A stretch of DNA of 64,000 nt from Toxonevra muliebris (taxonomy: Eukaryota > Arthropoda > Insecta > Diptera > Pallopteridae). Each line of letters begins with the position of its first letter. The stretch's first letter is position 1. The position numbers and the translations under genes were made by a program. Shown one piece after another: positions 48,775 to 60,015 of this stretch. A model generated the notes under the pieces. That model had not been told where the DNA came from and searched no databases. It was given only the letters and a program-made list of their open reading frames with translations. The stretch spans positions 53,127,776 through 53,191,775 of the forward strand of contig OY829326.1 of NCBI GenBank assembly GCA_963691655.1, read 5' to 3'.

Positions 48775-48776
48775 TA

Positions 48777-49499
48777 GTGTTTTAAACTTCGCCGTTACGG
48801 TTGTTATCAGTTAAAACTACTATGCAATTAATTACTTTTACTGAGGAATTATAATAGAAAAAACCCGAAAGCATTTCCCATAGTGCAATATTTTACATTG
48901 CTCACACTTTCGTGACTTAGATTATCTTACAACAATTGTAATTATTACTTCTGCAATTTACTAATCTTACAAAAAGATTCGAACTGCCAATGAGATTGGC
49001 TCTGACCTGAAGAATTTTAAATTTAATGAATCTACATAAGTGCCATGAAAAATATTTCTTCGGTAAAGCTTTCAGAGCATTGCTGCTCACACATCTGTTG
49101 GAGATCAGTTTACGTCAATTGCCATCCTCACTGATATTGGTGCAACCTATGTTGCGCTATTGTGTGCACGGGGTATTTTCCAAAATATCCATTCATCGTA
49201 GAAAGATGTGTGCCAAAGCGATCACGACCGTGGAGTTTCCCCAAAGGACTTCACGATGGTAGTTTGTTCGAAATATGTGAATTCCATTGTCTAATTCCAG
49301 CAAAAAGTTTGTACAGTATCGTCCCTCTTCGCACATAAAACAGCTGCATTGTATAGTAATTTACTTCACCGTATTTGTGAGTGATCCAATTTTTTATGTT
49401 TGGTATCACGTCACAATCCATCTATCTCTATTGAGCGCTTCCCAGTATCATGTAGTTTCTTCATCCGCCTCCGATGTGCATATAAGCTGTAATATGATA
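48777..49499. other. Non-coding DNA, possible N-terminal transposon debris
   Basis: No supported gene. 49180-49260 can be read as a badly decayed helix-turn-helix segment (VCQSDHDRGVSPKD) that would precede the DD37E relic downstream, but alignment by eye is weak. Confidence 0.35.
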
Positions 49500-50212
49500 T
49501 AAGCGAAGTCAAGGGTTAAGGACCTACAAACCGCAAACAGGTACCTGACCGGTCGGAAGCAAAGGAAAAAATAGCGAAGACGAGTGCCCGAAAGTTGTAT
49601 GATAATTATCTAACCAAATTCGATTGCATGATTCTCGATGATGAGACCTACTGTAAGGCGGACTTCAACCAGTGGCCTGGGTATGCCTATTTCACAACAA
49701 AGGATAGGGATGCAACACCCAGAAAATAATCTGAAGTAAAACATACTAAATTTACAAAACGCTTCATGATTTGTTTGGCAAGCTATTTGCACCTGCCTTC
49801 TACAGAGCAAGGCGTTCATTACGATAGGAACAATTAACTCCAGAATTGATATAGAAGAATGAGTTTAAAAACGCCTTCTACCATTTATTGGACAGCAAAA
49901 AATAACCATTTTATTTTATACAGACCTAGCCACAAGTCATTACTCCAGGTCAACTATGGAATGGTATAAGGAAAATATTGCAACAGTGGTACTAATAGAT
50001 GCGAATCCTCCCAACTGCCCGGAGCTTCGGCCTATTGAAAGATATTGGGCTATAATGAAGCAAACCCTAAGAAAAACAAAGAAAGTTTGCAAAAATGATG
50101 TAGAATTCCGAAATTCATGGAATCAAGCCTATGCAGTAGTCACCGAACGTACTGTCCAGTCTCTAACTAAGAACGTTAAGCAAAATGTTAAGCAATTTTG
50201 CAACCGCTAATA
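49500..50212 (+). pseudogene. Second DD37E transposase relic
   Basis: A decayed plus-strand transposase of the same group as 2840-3850 but clearly a different lineage. Fragments: GLRTYKPQT, ARKLYDNYLTKFDCMI, LDDETYCKADFNQWPGYAYF (first catalytic Asp near 49637-49642), a scrambled middle, DLATSHYSRSTMEWYKEN (second Asp, 49923-49925), and ANPPNCPELRPIERYWAIMK with Glu at 50037-50039. Exactly 37 residues separate Asp and Glu. The last frame is open from about 49917 to 50210. A stop after ATPRK and several frameshifts inactivate it. No TIRs matching the 2.7-kb element are seen. Confidence 0.82.
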
Positions 50213-52783
50213 ATATTTGAATAAATGAATTATAGTTTAAAAAATGTTTGATAAACTGAACTTTATTTGAATGAAATCGGAATCAAAATCGTTGGTTTTT
50301 AATGTCACCGTAAAAATTCTAAAAATTTTCTGATTCGCCCCTTATATGCTGCATTTCTTGTCATGCATCTTCATTTGAAAGATACTTGATGCTTCCCTCA
50401 TAGCTTCTGAGTGTCTGATTACACTCCTCCATGCACTCCTGCATCAGTATTCCATACTCGAGCCGACGAGACCTATCGAGAGGTTTTAACCGGTTTTCTG
50501 TTCTATTATTTTTTTTCACTGTACATAATTTTGAAGTATACTTAAATTTCGAAATATCCTTCAAAATAATATCTTAGCAAAACTGATATCAAGTCAATAA
50601 TTCTAGTTTTCTTCTTCTAAATAGTACTTTCTTCTGTTCAAAATCTACCCTCATTAATGCTATTAAAGATCAATTTGCATCTTAGTTATAGAAGTGTCAA
50701 GTAGTAGTACATTTTCTAATATTTTATTCTAGTCGATTTTCTTTTTGCGAACTAAATATGTGATTTTATTACTTATTTGAACACTTCGCTTCACTGTACA
50801 TTAATCGACTACATTTTATATACGTACGTCATATTTTGCAATATAAATCATTTAATACAATTTTTTGTTGTTGTTGTATTTACTTTTTAATGGAATGACA
50901 CAAAAAAGGATTAAGGTTATTTGTCATTCCAACAGAAAAAAAAAACTTTATGCGCACAATATTAAATAATATTACTCATACGACTGGAATACCTGAAAAT
51001 TTAATGTAATTTTCTACTAATAAAAAAATATACTCATTTGGTATTAATATTAACACACTTAGAGAAATCTTATAAAAGCAATAAAGAAATAACAAATACT
51101 CGAGAAATAACAAAAATCAATTTAATCTGTAATAATCTTGAAAACACGATGACGATTATTATAAACACTAAAACCTCACAAAGACGATTATTACCTGAAT
51201 CTCTTCAGTGAGTACTTATTCCACACAAATGCACAATCTGACACACAAAAGTATTTTCTTAGATTTTTCCTAAGAGAGAGAAAGAGAGAGGATGAGTATA
51301 TCAATATAACTATATCATATATGTATTTTCTCACCTATGTATGTAAACATGTAGGCAATTGTACTTTGAACCAGCTACTTATAAGAAGAAGAATTGATGC
51401 GCAGACATACAAATATAAACATACAAACATACATGTGCAGACAAACAATCAAGCAGTCAGGCATGGAAAAGAAAGAATGTATGAAAACCCCATTACAAAT
51501 ACATTCTTGCTATATCTATCTACTGCAGACATATATCGTTCTAATCGAATTATATTTAACATTATCGTAGTCATCATCATCAGTTATTATTATAAGGATG
51601 ATAATTATTATCATTATTACTACTGAAGAAGGAGAGAATTCTATGTATATTTTGCTCAACATATTTATGCCACATTCATTCTATATGTATTTACAACAAT
51701 AATCTTATTGCAACAACTTGACGTATGTTCCATGTATGTATGTATGTGTGTATGTTACTCATACCATCATCAATCACATACTAAATGTTGCTTGTTTTCT
51801 TTATTGTTATTGTGGTTGTTGTTATTTATACTGCTGATGCTTCGGCTGCTACTTAGCTTCTGCTTTTGAAAGGCTCCGTAGAAGCTTGTTTAGATATGTA
51901 TCTTCTACACAAATATCAGCACACAATTTCGATTGTGGAATTGAATAATTTTTCAAGCGTAAACTTTATGCGTATTTAAAGCACAAGTATCTGTTTAAAC
52001 ACGTACCCAGTAGGAAAGGAAGCAAGAATTCTGACATGGTATCAAATGCAGTATGCTTGACTGACAAAAAAAAGTATCAGGGCATCTTTGCTTACTGAAA
52101 TTTCTTAATTTGTGAGCTCAATTCTCCAATAAGCCGATGATAACTAATTTTTTAAAAGCCTGAAACGTACAAGACTGCAGAAGCTTCTAACACCAATAAA
52201 AACTTACCTGAATCAGATCTTTCCCTCATATTCAAACTAATATTTAAATCATTTAGGTCCTGAATCACTTTTCTACTGGGAATATTTGCCGCATCTCATT
52301 TTATTCATGCTTTCCTTTGTTGTAGGTTTTCCCCTCTTTTTTTTTCGTTTGCGGGAAAGTCTCATGTGCAGATGATATCAATGACGTAGACATATTAACT
52401 GTTCAAGCAGGTTAAATATGTTTTGTTAAATGACCATTTTTTACAGTTTATTTTTTTTTTTTTTTTTGTTTTGCAAAAATGTTTTCCCTTTTCATTTTGT
52501 CTGCCATGTTTGGTCTACAAAAAAAAAAAAAACCTAAAGAAGAAAAAAGGTTAACGAAAATATTCAATAAATCTACGGTGGAACGTTTTTGTGAAAATAT
52601 TGAATATACAAAATACATATGCAAACTGTGATGATGTATAGTCAAACTTTTATATACAGTACCCCGCCATAACATTAGAAACACTACAAAATTCCTCCAA
52701 TTTTAATTGGTTAACAGTTTTGTTGTAAAAGTTTTTATTACTTTGGGATTTATTACATTTTCCTTCAGTTTGAATTCCTGGAA
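50213..52783. other. AT-rich non-coding DNA
   Basis: No supported gene. A minus-strand frame at 50361-50564 (RLKPLDRSRRLEYGI, MQECMEECNQ) is less repetitive than its surroundings but unrecognised. 51400-51760 is rich in ATAC and ATT/ATC repeats. Poly-T at 52450-52468 and poly-A at 52519-52531. Confidence 0.4.
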
Positions 52784-52966
52784 ATTGTAATTAGTAATTA
52801 AGATTTTCAATTCTTTGTAATGGACTTAATTTTTTTATTCCATTATTGGAGATTGTAATTGGTAATTAAGATTTTCAATTCTTTGTAATGGATTTAATTT
52901 TTTAATCCATTATTGGAGATTGTAATTGGTAATTAGCATTTTCAGTTCCTTAGTAATGCGTTTGGA
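52784..52966. repeat. 67-68 bp tandem repeat, ~2.7 copies
   Basis: Units start at 52784, 52852 and 52919. Each begins ATTGTAATTRGTAATTA and includes TTTTCAATTCTTTGTAATGG. The first two are nearly identical; the third is partial and diverged. No coding content. Confidence 0.85.
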
Positions 52967-53929
52967 AAAATGTTAAAATCCCTCAAACGAATTGAATAAG
53001 TACTTGAAAACTTAGGGTTTGCTCTTCTATTGTGTAATCATCTAATTTTGTTGAAATAAATTGTAAAAAAAACTCGAATGATTTTTCGAAAGTAAAGTAA
53101 TTCCTTTTGCTTTTAATTCCAAGAAATTACACTGATCGTATGCAGAGCTCTATAAAGCTTAATAGATGAAAATTATTGCAACAATACTTTTACTTATTGG
53201 AATCCAAATCACAAGGATTAGTTAGTATATTGGAATTCAATACAATAAAAGTAATTGATTACATAAGGGAAGAGAAGTTCCTCAGTTTTCATTACTTTTT
53301 CCATTCATATCATAAATTAGAAATTGCAACTCAGTAATGAAATTAAACATTTTTTCAATCACACAACAATTACACAGTGCATCAAAAAATTTAGTACTCA
53401 AATTTTCCAAAAGTTTTATAGTAATTCGAATCATCAAGAATCTAAAGTTAGTTTTCCTCCATTATGTCTAGTTCTCATAAAATCTGGTCCTGAAAGCGGA
53501 AGATTAGGGTCTTCAACGTCTAAAATACAAATATACTTATCTTAATTAGTTACAAATTTTACGTCTCAAGCAAAACTGTTTAGCATAATGCGATACAAAT
53601 TTTTTGTATTGACACCCATCCTCTATCCTTGAACCCTCCCCTCAAAAGTAAGCTTTTATGCTTCCATTTTCCAAAAACATAAAATAGGAAGAAAACCCCT
53701 CAAAAAACTATCATACAATCTTCGAAGAAAATGTTCCTTGTTAATAATTCGGATGGGTCCTTAAAAATCAGAATCAGCTCCAAAGCACAAATTTCCCACA
53801 ATAATGCAAAAAAAACGAATTCTTCGCACTTTAACCCAGCCACTTACAATACTTACTGTAAACAATGTTATCATTGGTTTGTGGAATCTCCGGCAGGTCC
53901 TTTAGCTCTTCAAATAGTCTAGGCATTCT
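52967..53929. other. AT-rich non-coding DNA
   Basis: Nothing recognised. A single TTAACCCAGCC word near 53831 resembles a MITE terminus, but no partner end is found. Confidence 0.4.
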
Positions 53930-54290
53930 CAATTTCTGAATTTCGTCCTAATTTTCGCATCATCTATAGTTGCTTCAAGACTATTGTGTTAATAACACTA
54001 AAGACTATGAGTACTCCAGTATGAATTTGAGCTTGTTTCCTTTCCAGACAAAGGAAGCTCTGATTTATTTTCTCATCGTTCCTGGTTTGGTAGGATCTAA
54101 TGATTATTTTCTTCGCTTTTTGGTCTACATTTACTTTTACTATTGCTATAGGTATGTTAAATTACACCAGTTCATTTTTAGAACCTAAGGTTGCTCCTTT
54201 TCTTGTAAGTTCATTAGCTTTGGCATTCCCTTCAATATTATTAAGTCCGGGAACTGCGCTGATATTACTTTGCAATAGAAATTAAGAAAT
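53930..54290 (-). mobile_element. LINE ORF2 fragment (RNase H to C-terminus)
   Basis: Minus-strand relic of the same LINE lineage as 46.7 kb. It reads AVPGLNNIEGNAKANELTRK, matching the RNase H signature GH..IeGNEkADeLAr with the His and Asp lost, then GATLGSKNELV, and FLCLERKQAQIHTGVLIVFS, parallel to the 46.7-kb copy. It fades out around 53930 before the finger. Heavily mutated and non-functional. Confidence 0.7.
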
Positions 54291-55462
54291 ATTCCGGATT
54301 AATATTGTTCTGTAGTCATGCAGTTTTACATGATACTACAGAAGTTCGTCGAGAAAGTTATTATTTAATGTAAAAATTAGAAGAAGTGCCTAAGAAACTG
54401 TCATTGTCGTTCCCCCCAAACCCCCCCGCCCCCCCTTTCTATAAATTTTACAAATCAAACAATTGCAAAATTATGACTCGTTAGCCCCAAAATCCCTGAA
54501 TCAGGCTAACACAGGATTATATACAATGTAATGAGGCACCGTATTAGGCACCAGGTCTTGGGAGAGAATACGAGTAAAGTATATGAGATAATTGATAAAT
54601 TAACTAGAAAAGGTTCAATGACTTCCTTTAATGTTCCCAGAAAAATTCAAATTATTCGGTGATACAGAAAAATTCAGAAGATAGAAGAGACGTGGGAGCT
54701 TTGTATAGGTGAAGGTAACCAATTTATAGAGATTCATTTCTATATCAACCAAACTAAATATAAGCAACAAATATTAATTGGTTTCTTAAATTTTATAGAG
54801 CATTAAAAAGATGGGCAGTGTCTCAGATGACACTTGAAACTGGAGAAAGTGTAAGAATATTCTTTTTGAAAATCTTTTGAATATCCCGTAATAAACACCC
54901 CAGCATTTTCCAATGATAATCCGTCCTGAGCAATGATATTTTTGAAGAGGCAAGAGGTTGAAAGGAACCAGATAACGAAAAAATTATGAAGAAAATATGC
55001 TGTCCAAAATCGTTCAAACCATTCTGTAGTATAGAAAAACTAAAGGTGTAGCGGGGTGTAGAACGAGCTAAAGAAAATAAGAATTTACTGGAGAGGAAAT
55101 AACCTAATAGAACTTAAATTATATATCAGTCAAAGCAATAATTTGCGTTTCCAACATCTTACGAAAATGAAGCAGAAATACACAATTATTTTTTGGAATA
55201 CCAAATTAAAATTTTTTTTGGCATCACTTGATAGACCCCAATGAATTTCCTCATCTGTATTCACACAAAGTAATATATTGACATTAATTCAGAGGCTAAA
55301 CGAAGACTAAAAGGGGATGCTCCTAGATGATAAAGTCTAGTAAGGAAGGAAACAGAAGACAAATATTCGTCTAATTGATAGTTTAGTCATAATTTATCAG
55401 ATTGAATTCACCATCTGCTCAGACTTTTAGTGTTTTTAATGAGACGACAAGAAACACAAAAG
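54291..55462. other. Non-coding DNA with C-rich run
   Basis: No supported gene. A C-rich run (CCCCCCAAACCCCCCC then GCCCCCC) lies at 54413-54437. The rest is AT-rich with no recognisable family. Confidence 0.4.
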
Positions 55463-55475
55463 TATAGCCCTAAAG

Positions 55476-55786
55476 ACGACCTCGATAGCCTAGTGGATAG
55501 TGGACTAGACTTTCATCTGGGAGGTTCGGGTTCGATTCCCGTCTTCGTCTGGTGGTTAATTTTCATTACTTTCTTATATTCACTATCAATATGAAGTGTA
55601 TGAGAATTATAAGATAGTGTACAAGTACACACCTTGGTTGGTAATGGCAAAACCACCAAGCCGATAAAAAATTGCCACACCGCCGTTCGGAATCGGCGTT
55701 AAACTGTAGGTCCAACTATGTGGTATCACAATGGGCCGTTCAGGCCTAAGTGTGTCTCTCGACAGCCACTCCAACCTAACCTAACC
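55476..55786 (+). mobile_element. tRNA-Glu-like SINE, type B tail (copy 3)
   Basis: A 311-bp insertion with a perfect 13-bp target duplication TATAGCCCTAAAG (55463-55475 and 55787-55799). It starts ACGACCTCGATAG. The tRNA-Glu-like head includes GACTTTCATCTGGGAGG; the body is shared with all copies to GTAGGTCCAAC. The type B tail from about 55714 runs GTGGTATCACAATGGGCC, GCCTAAGTGTG, GACAGCCACTCC and ends CCTAACCTAACC. The clean duplication shows the B form moved as one unit, by LINE-type retroposition. Confidence 0.93.
55486..55540 (+). promoter_or_regulatory. Internal RNA polymerase III promoter (SINE B)
   Basis: A box TAGCCTAGTGG (55486-55496) and B box GGGTTCGATTCCC (55528-55540) at tRNA-like spacing. 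They would drive transcription of the SINE from its own 5' end. Confidence 0.7.
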
Positions 55787-56049
55787 TATAGCCCTAAAGG
55801 TGGTAATGAGGAAGAATTAATAAATCATTCACAATTACTGTCAGAGTCATAGATGGAACTAAACAAAAATGTTTAGTCTGAGGTGTTTCTGATTAATCTT
55901 TTGGGTTTGAATGAAAACATTTTCATATTTCATATTCGTTGAATCTAAACTATTCAATCACTAATCACTTAAATACATTGTAAAAAATGCTGTTGCCTCT
56001 TATAGTCAAATATATTATCCATAAAATACAGTCCTTTCAACAAGAACGT

Positions 56050-56760
56050 GTTCGGCCTAAGTCCTTCAAAAAATAGCCCAATCAAATGCGCTGACATATC
56101 AATATACCGTCCAGTTACTAAAATTTTGAGTAATTTCATGGTAACGCGAGATCATATTATCTCTAGTTTTTCGGCGTTCGAAAAACTAGACGGCGTACAT
56201 CGCCATTTTGACTTAATCTGTCGTTTCAATTGGGCAATGCTCTTAGCATTTTTTCTGCTTATCTTAAACTTAATAGTTGCTCAAAAAATTTCAGTGTGAT
56301 TAACATCTGAAGATTGAGAGGCGCAGTCCAAAATTCTTATCCAACTTTCCTCTTTTCACTTACTGCACAAGCGGCTTTGATTTTTGGGTCCTGCCCTCTT
56401 AAAGCACTCAATTTCGATTTATTTTCCCAAACCAATTATTGGTAGAAGATAAGAGTCTATGCTGGTATAAATGGATTATGTATTGAATATCCAAATTTCT
56501 CATAAACATGATTATCCTGTCGAAACTCTGTTTTCAAAAGCATCTCCAAACATGAGCTTTTCCTCGATGCTTAACTAATCTCAGAACCATCTTACTACCC
56601 TTAATAGACAATGCACGTTTTATGGTACCTGCCGTCCATAAAAAAGATTCGACTGTAAAGGCCACATCGCTCCACTCATTATCCATATATTCGACAGCGC
56701 ACTCTTGCCATTTTTTTTGTTTGTTTTGCCGTCAGTAAGAGTTTGGTTATGGTAGCTCAG
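56050..56760 (-). pseudogene. Tc1-like transposase relic
   Basis: Minus-strand relic. The C-terminal block is clear: CASQSSDVNHTEIF (the family's SPDLNPIENLW; Glu at plus 56290-56292) followed by a TGA where Trp is expected, then ATIKFKISRKNAKSIAQLKR and QIKSKW. Upstream, EWSDVAFTVESFLW corresponds to the first catalytic block with Val in place of Asp, and SKMVLRLVKHRGKAHVW to the usual TVKHGGGSVMVWG block. The second block survives as QDPKIKA, with its Asp apparently lost. Motif order and the SPDxNPIE-type block indicate Tc1 (DD34E) rather than mariner. No TIRs located. Confidence 0.75.
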
Positions 56761-57040
56761 AATTCAATTTGGAATTAATTTAAAATACATTGGATTATAC
56801 TAAGGGATATATTAATGTCCTTCTGCGCCAGTTTTTATTGGGCTGCTTCAAGACTAATTGTAGAATTGGCTTCAAAAACTCATGCTGTCACCGAATCCTG
56901 CTGCTGTGATGTTCCTCTAGAAGCACAATGATTTGGTAAGTCGTAAACATTCTGGGGTCTCAAAAAAAGCTGTTTCCATTTCTTTACGAATATTTTCAAC
57001 TGCTCAAGATATTTGCAGCACCTTCCTAGGGCATTTTAGA

Positions 57041-57476
57041 CGACCTCGATAGTCTAGTGGATAGTGCACTAGACTTTCATCCAGAAGGTTGCGGGTTCGA
57101 TTCCCGTCTTGGTCTGGTGGTTAATTCTCATAAACTTCTTATATTCACTATCGCTATGAAGTGGATGAGAATTATAAGAATGTGTACAAGTACACACCTT
57201 GGTTGGTAATGGCAAGACCACCGAGCTGATAAAAAATTGCCACATAGCCGTTCGGAATCGGCGTTAAACTGTAGGTCCTACCATCGCCACTGTGGTCTAG
57301 TGGAAGAGTGCCAGACTCTGGTTTCTGGAGACCAGAGTTCGATTCTCGGCTTGGGTTTGTTTCTTATCTATCTTTCTTTCTCCCTTCCTTTCTTTCTTTC
57401 TTGGGGCTTTGGTACAAAAGATCTTATAGGTCGCAGTGCCTGACTTTCGAGTCGTCCTTCCTTCAAATAATAATAA
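57041..57476 (+). mobile_element. Dimeric tRNA-like SINE, type A tail (copy 4)
   Basis: A 436-bp insertion with a perfect 14-bp target duplication TAGGGCATTTTAGA (57027-57040 and 57477-57490). Order: tRNA-Glu-like head; common body (TTCTTATATTCACTATC to GTAGGTCCTA); a second tRNA-like unit with A box TGGTCTAGTGG (57293-57303) and B box AGTTCGATTCT (57336-57346); a TTTCTTTC-rich linker; the LINE-matching block ending GGTCGCAGTGCCTG; and a TAATAATAA tail. The clean duplication proves that both tRNA-like units and the tail retroposed together. The youngest-looking type A copy here. Confidence 0.94.
57050..57105 (+). promoter_or_regulatory. Internal RNA polymerase III promoter (SINE A)
   Basis: A box TAGTCTAGTGG (57050-57060) and B box GGGTTCGATTCCC (57093-57105), both near consensus. 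The second tRNA-like unit carries weaker boxes 240 bp downstream. Confidence 0.75.
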
Positions 57477-57490
57477 TAGGGCATTTTAGA

Positions 57491-60000
57491 TTCCTTTGGT
57501 TGTGAGAAAAGAATGGCAGCTTAAAAACGTTTTGCATACATGGAGTGCGATTTGAAAAATTGCTTAAACAACGAAATTATAATTGCGATTGTTTTAAAGG
57601 TTATACAACGCCATTCGTAATGAAATGTTGAATGTTGAAAATAAAGTTCAACTTGATACTTAAAATTGTTGAAAGACTGTATGTATATAAAAGACAGAAC
57701 TGCAATTGAGTGAATACTTTTGTGATGATAAAATATCACTAGCACTAATTTATTTTTATTTTTATTGCAACTTACTTTAAGATTATAGCAATAATGTGTT
57801 GATAATAATTTCATTTCACACACTTCAAGTAAATTGAAAAGTTATTGCAACAAAAAAATAAACGTTATCTAAAATATCAAATATTTATATAAACTTGTGC
57901 GAACATTCTTTAAAAACTAAATCATCCATTTCCTTTCAATTTGTACATAGTGTTGAAATTTTTATTAAATAATAATACGCTTCACATTACTTCAACTATC
58001 AAAATCAACCAACAAATCACTCATACGCCCTCAATGGGTCATCGATGCTATCCATCAGAACATCAGAACGTATGTTATATATATGTAGGCAGACAATAAT
58101 ATCACTTGCTTTAACAATAATAATGATGACGATGATGATGGCCCTCAACAAACATACTATACTTACATACACTTACTTTCATGTTTTGCACTTGTATTGT
58201 AGTTGTATATGTATGTTTTTCTTTTACATTGGCATCATAACCTTGATAGCGTCGCATGAAAAAAGATTCTACATAAGTAGCTATCGCTGCCTGCTGCTGT
58301 TGCTACTGCTGAAAATGATGCTGATGATAATGAGGATGCTGTTGCTGATGATGATGATAGCATTGTTATATATGTTATTTCCTCTTCCTGACACATCTTT
58401 TTTCGTTACGCATCATTGCATAATAGCAAAAACAACTACAACGAGAATATGCTTGCTCTAAAATCACTGTACTACATACTTCCTACATATTTAGACTGAA
58501 GCTTCTGCTGATACTGCTTGAGGTCAGCTTGTGTTAATAGAGCATGCAATGAACATATACAATGGGAAATGTAGAAATGGGAAATGGATGCAAGAAATCG
58601 AACGAGCAGAAGATGAGGCCAGCAGTACAAAAGCAGATTGTTGTTGCTGCTTTAGTAAATAAATCAGTTAACAGTAGAAGTAAAAGTCGATGAAGAAGCT
58701 CAACACTCATTATTCTTAACTCTGACCTTCATATATAGTAAATAACCAAGTAGCGCAGCAAATTGCTCATTTTCCATTATGCCAATAACTGAGAGTATGT
58801 GATTTTTTTTTTCGCCCATTTCACTTAAGTAATTTATTCATTTTGAAGTGAAATCATGATAAGTCAAACCAAAAAAAGTGGGAATGAATGTTACTCACAA
58901 TTGTTGTAGTCAATGAAGCATATGCGGTGGTGGTGACTGGCTGCAGCTAATGATACATTGGAGAAAAGCATGTGTGCAATTCCGGAAATCAAAGTGATTT
59001 GTTAGAATAGGATTTTTTGTGCTCTTTTTTTTTAGGTTAGTAAATCGCAAAAATTTAGCTTGAATTCAATTTTTACATGTGTATGCGTGTTATTTGGAAA
59101 TACTTTAGTTCAGGCTAAATATTTGACATATTGGATTGATGGAAGTCTATCTTGATACATGTCGCTATTCGTTGGTATTAATTGAAATAAAGAAGAGGGT
59201 TTCAATTTGTAGATACTCTATAATATGATTTATTTGGGTATTGACAATGAGTTTTTAATGTTCATCACAAATGCAAAGCTAAACAAAATTTTTAAATTAC
59301 GATTTATCGATTTGACTTTGCCATTTGCAATTTTCGAGAAGGTTTTCACTATTTGCACAAACTTTAATTTGCTTCAGTCTTCTTTATAATAAATTTTTGC
59401 TTGGAAACTTGACTTTTTTGCTTGCTGTATTTGATAGTCCTGACTGCTGTTTTTTGTAAAATGATATCACAAAGTTAAGGTATAGAGGCGAAAATGTTAA
59501 GAAATGTGATCCTTAGCAGTTTTCCTCGACATTTAGTTTGATATAAGTACTTACATATTAGAAACGCTTAATGATTTTGTGCGGTGTGGTTACCAAACTC
59601 TATCTGGATATAGATTTAAGATCTTTGGGAAACCAAACTATTCCTCGGTGGGTTAAACGAGGTTTCTAATATCAAACTAAATACTTTACTGAAGCTTTTT
59701 AATCTGTCTAAATAATACTGGGGGCAGTTTTATGCATACTTTGAAGCTTCCTATTTAATATCACAATAAAAAGTTTCTGATTGCTATCAGAGGAAACTAT
59801 AATATATAACTTCACCTACAATGAGTGCAGTCTATAAGCTTGTAAGGATGTCTATCGAAAAAGGATGTATTGATAGAAGTCAGAAGGTAATAATCTAATT
59901 CACTAGCGGATCCAGAGATTTCTTAAGGAGGGGAGTCTTAACTTTTTCGTCCCTTAAATTTTTTTTTATTCATGGTCAATGGTCAATCAAAAGGTGAAAA
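57491..60000. other. Non-coding DNA with GAT/CTG repeats
   Basis: No supported gene. 58110-58140 and 58310-58360 are GAT/CTG trinucleotide stretches; the 138-codon frame at 58045-58461 (M/L/I/T-rich) runs across them and is not credible as a gene. 59,901-59,920 repeats the CACTAGCGGATCCAGAGATT word seen at 12.3 kb. Confidence 0.45.
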
Positions 60001-60015
60001 TTTTTTTTTTTTTTT

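Noticed and set aside
49502..49520. GGGTTAA as the right end of a sixth TTAA element
   Set aside because: No matching TTAACCC end was found upstream, and the site falls inside the second DD37E relic.
58045..58461. 138-codon hydrophobic open frame
   Set aside because: It is driven by GAT/CTG trinucleotide repeats (Met/Leu runs), with no domain or upstream context.
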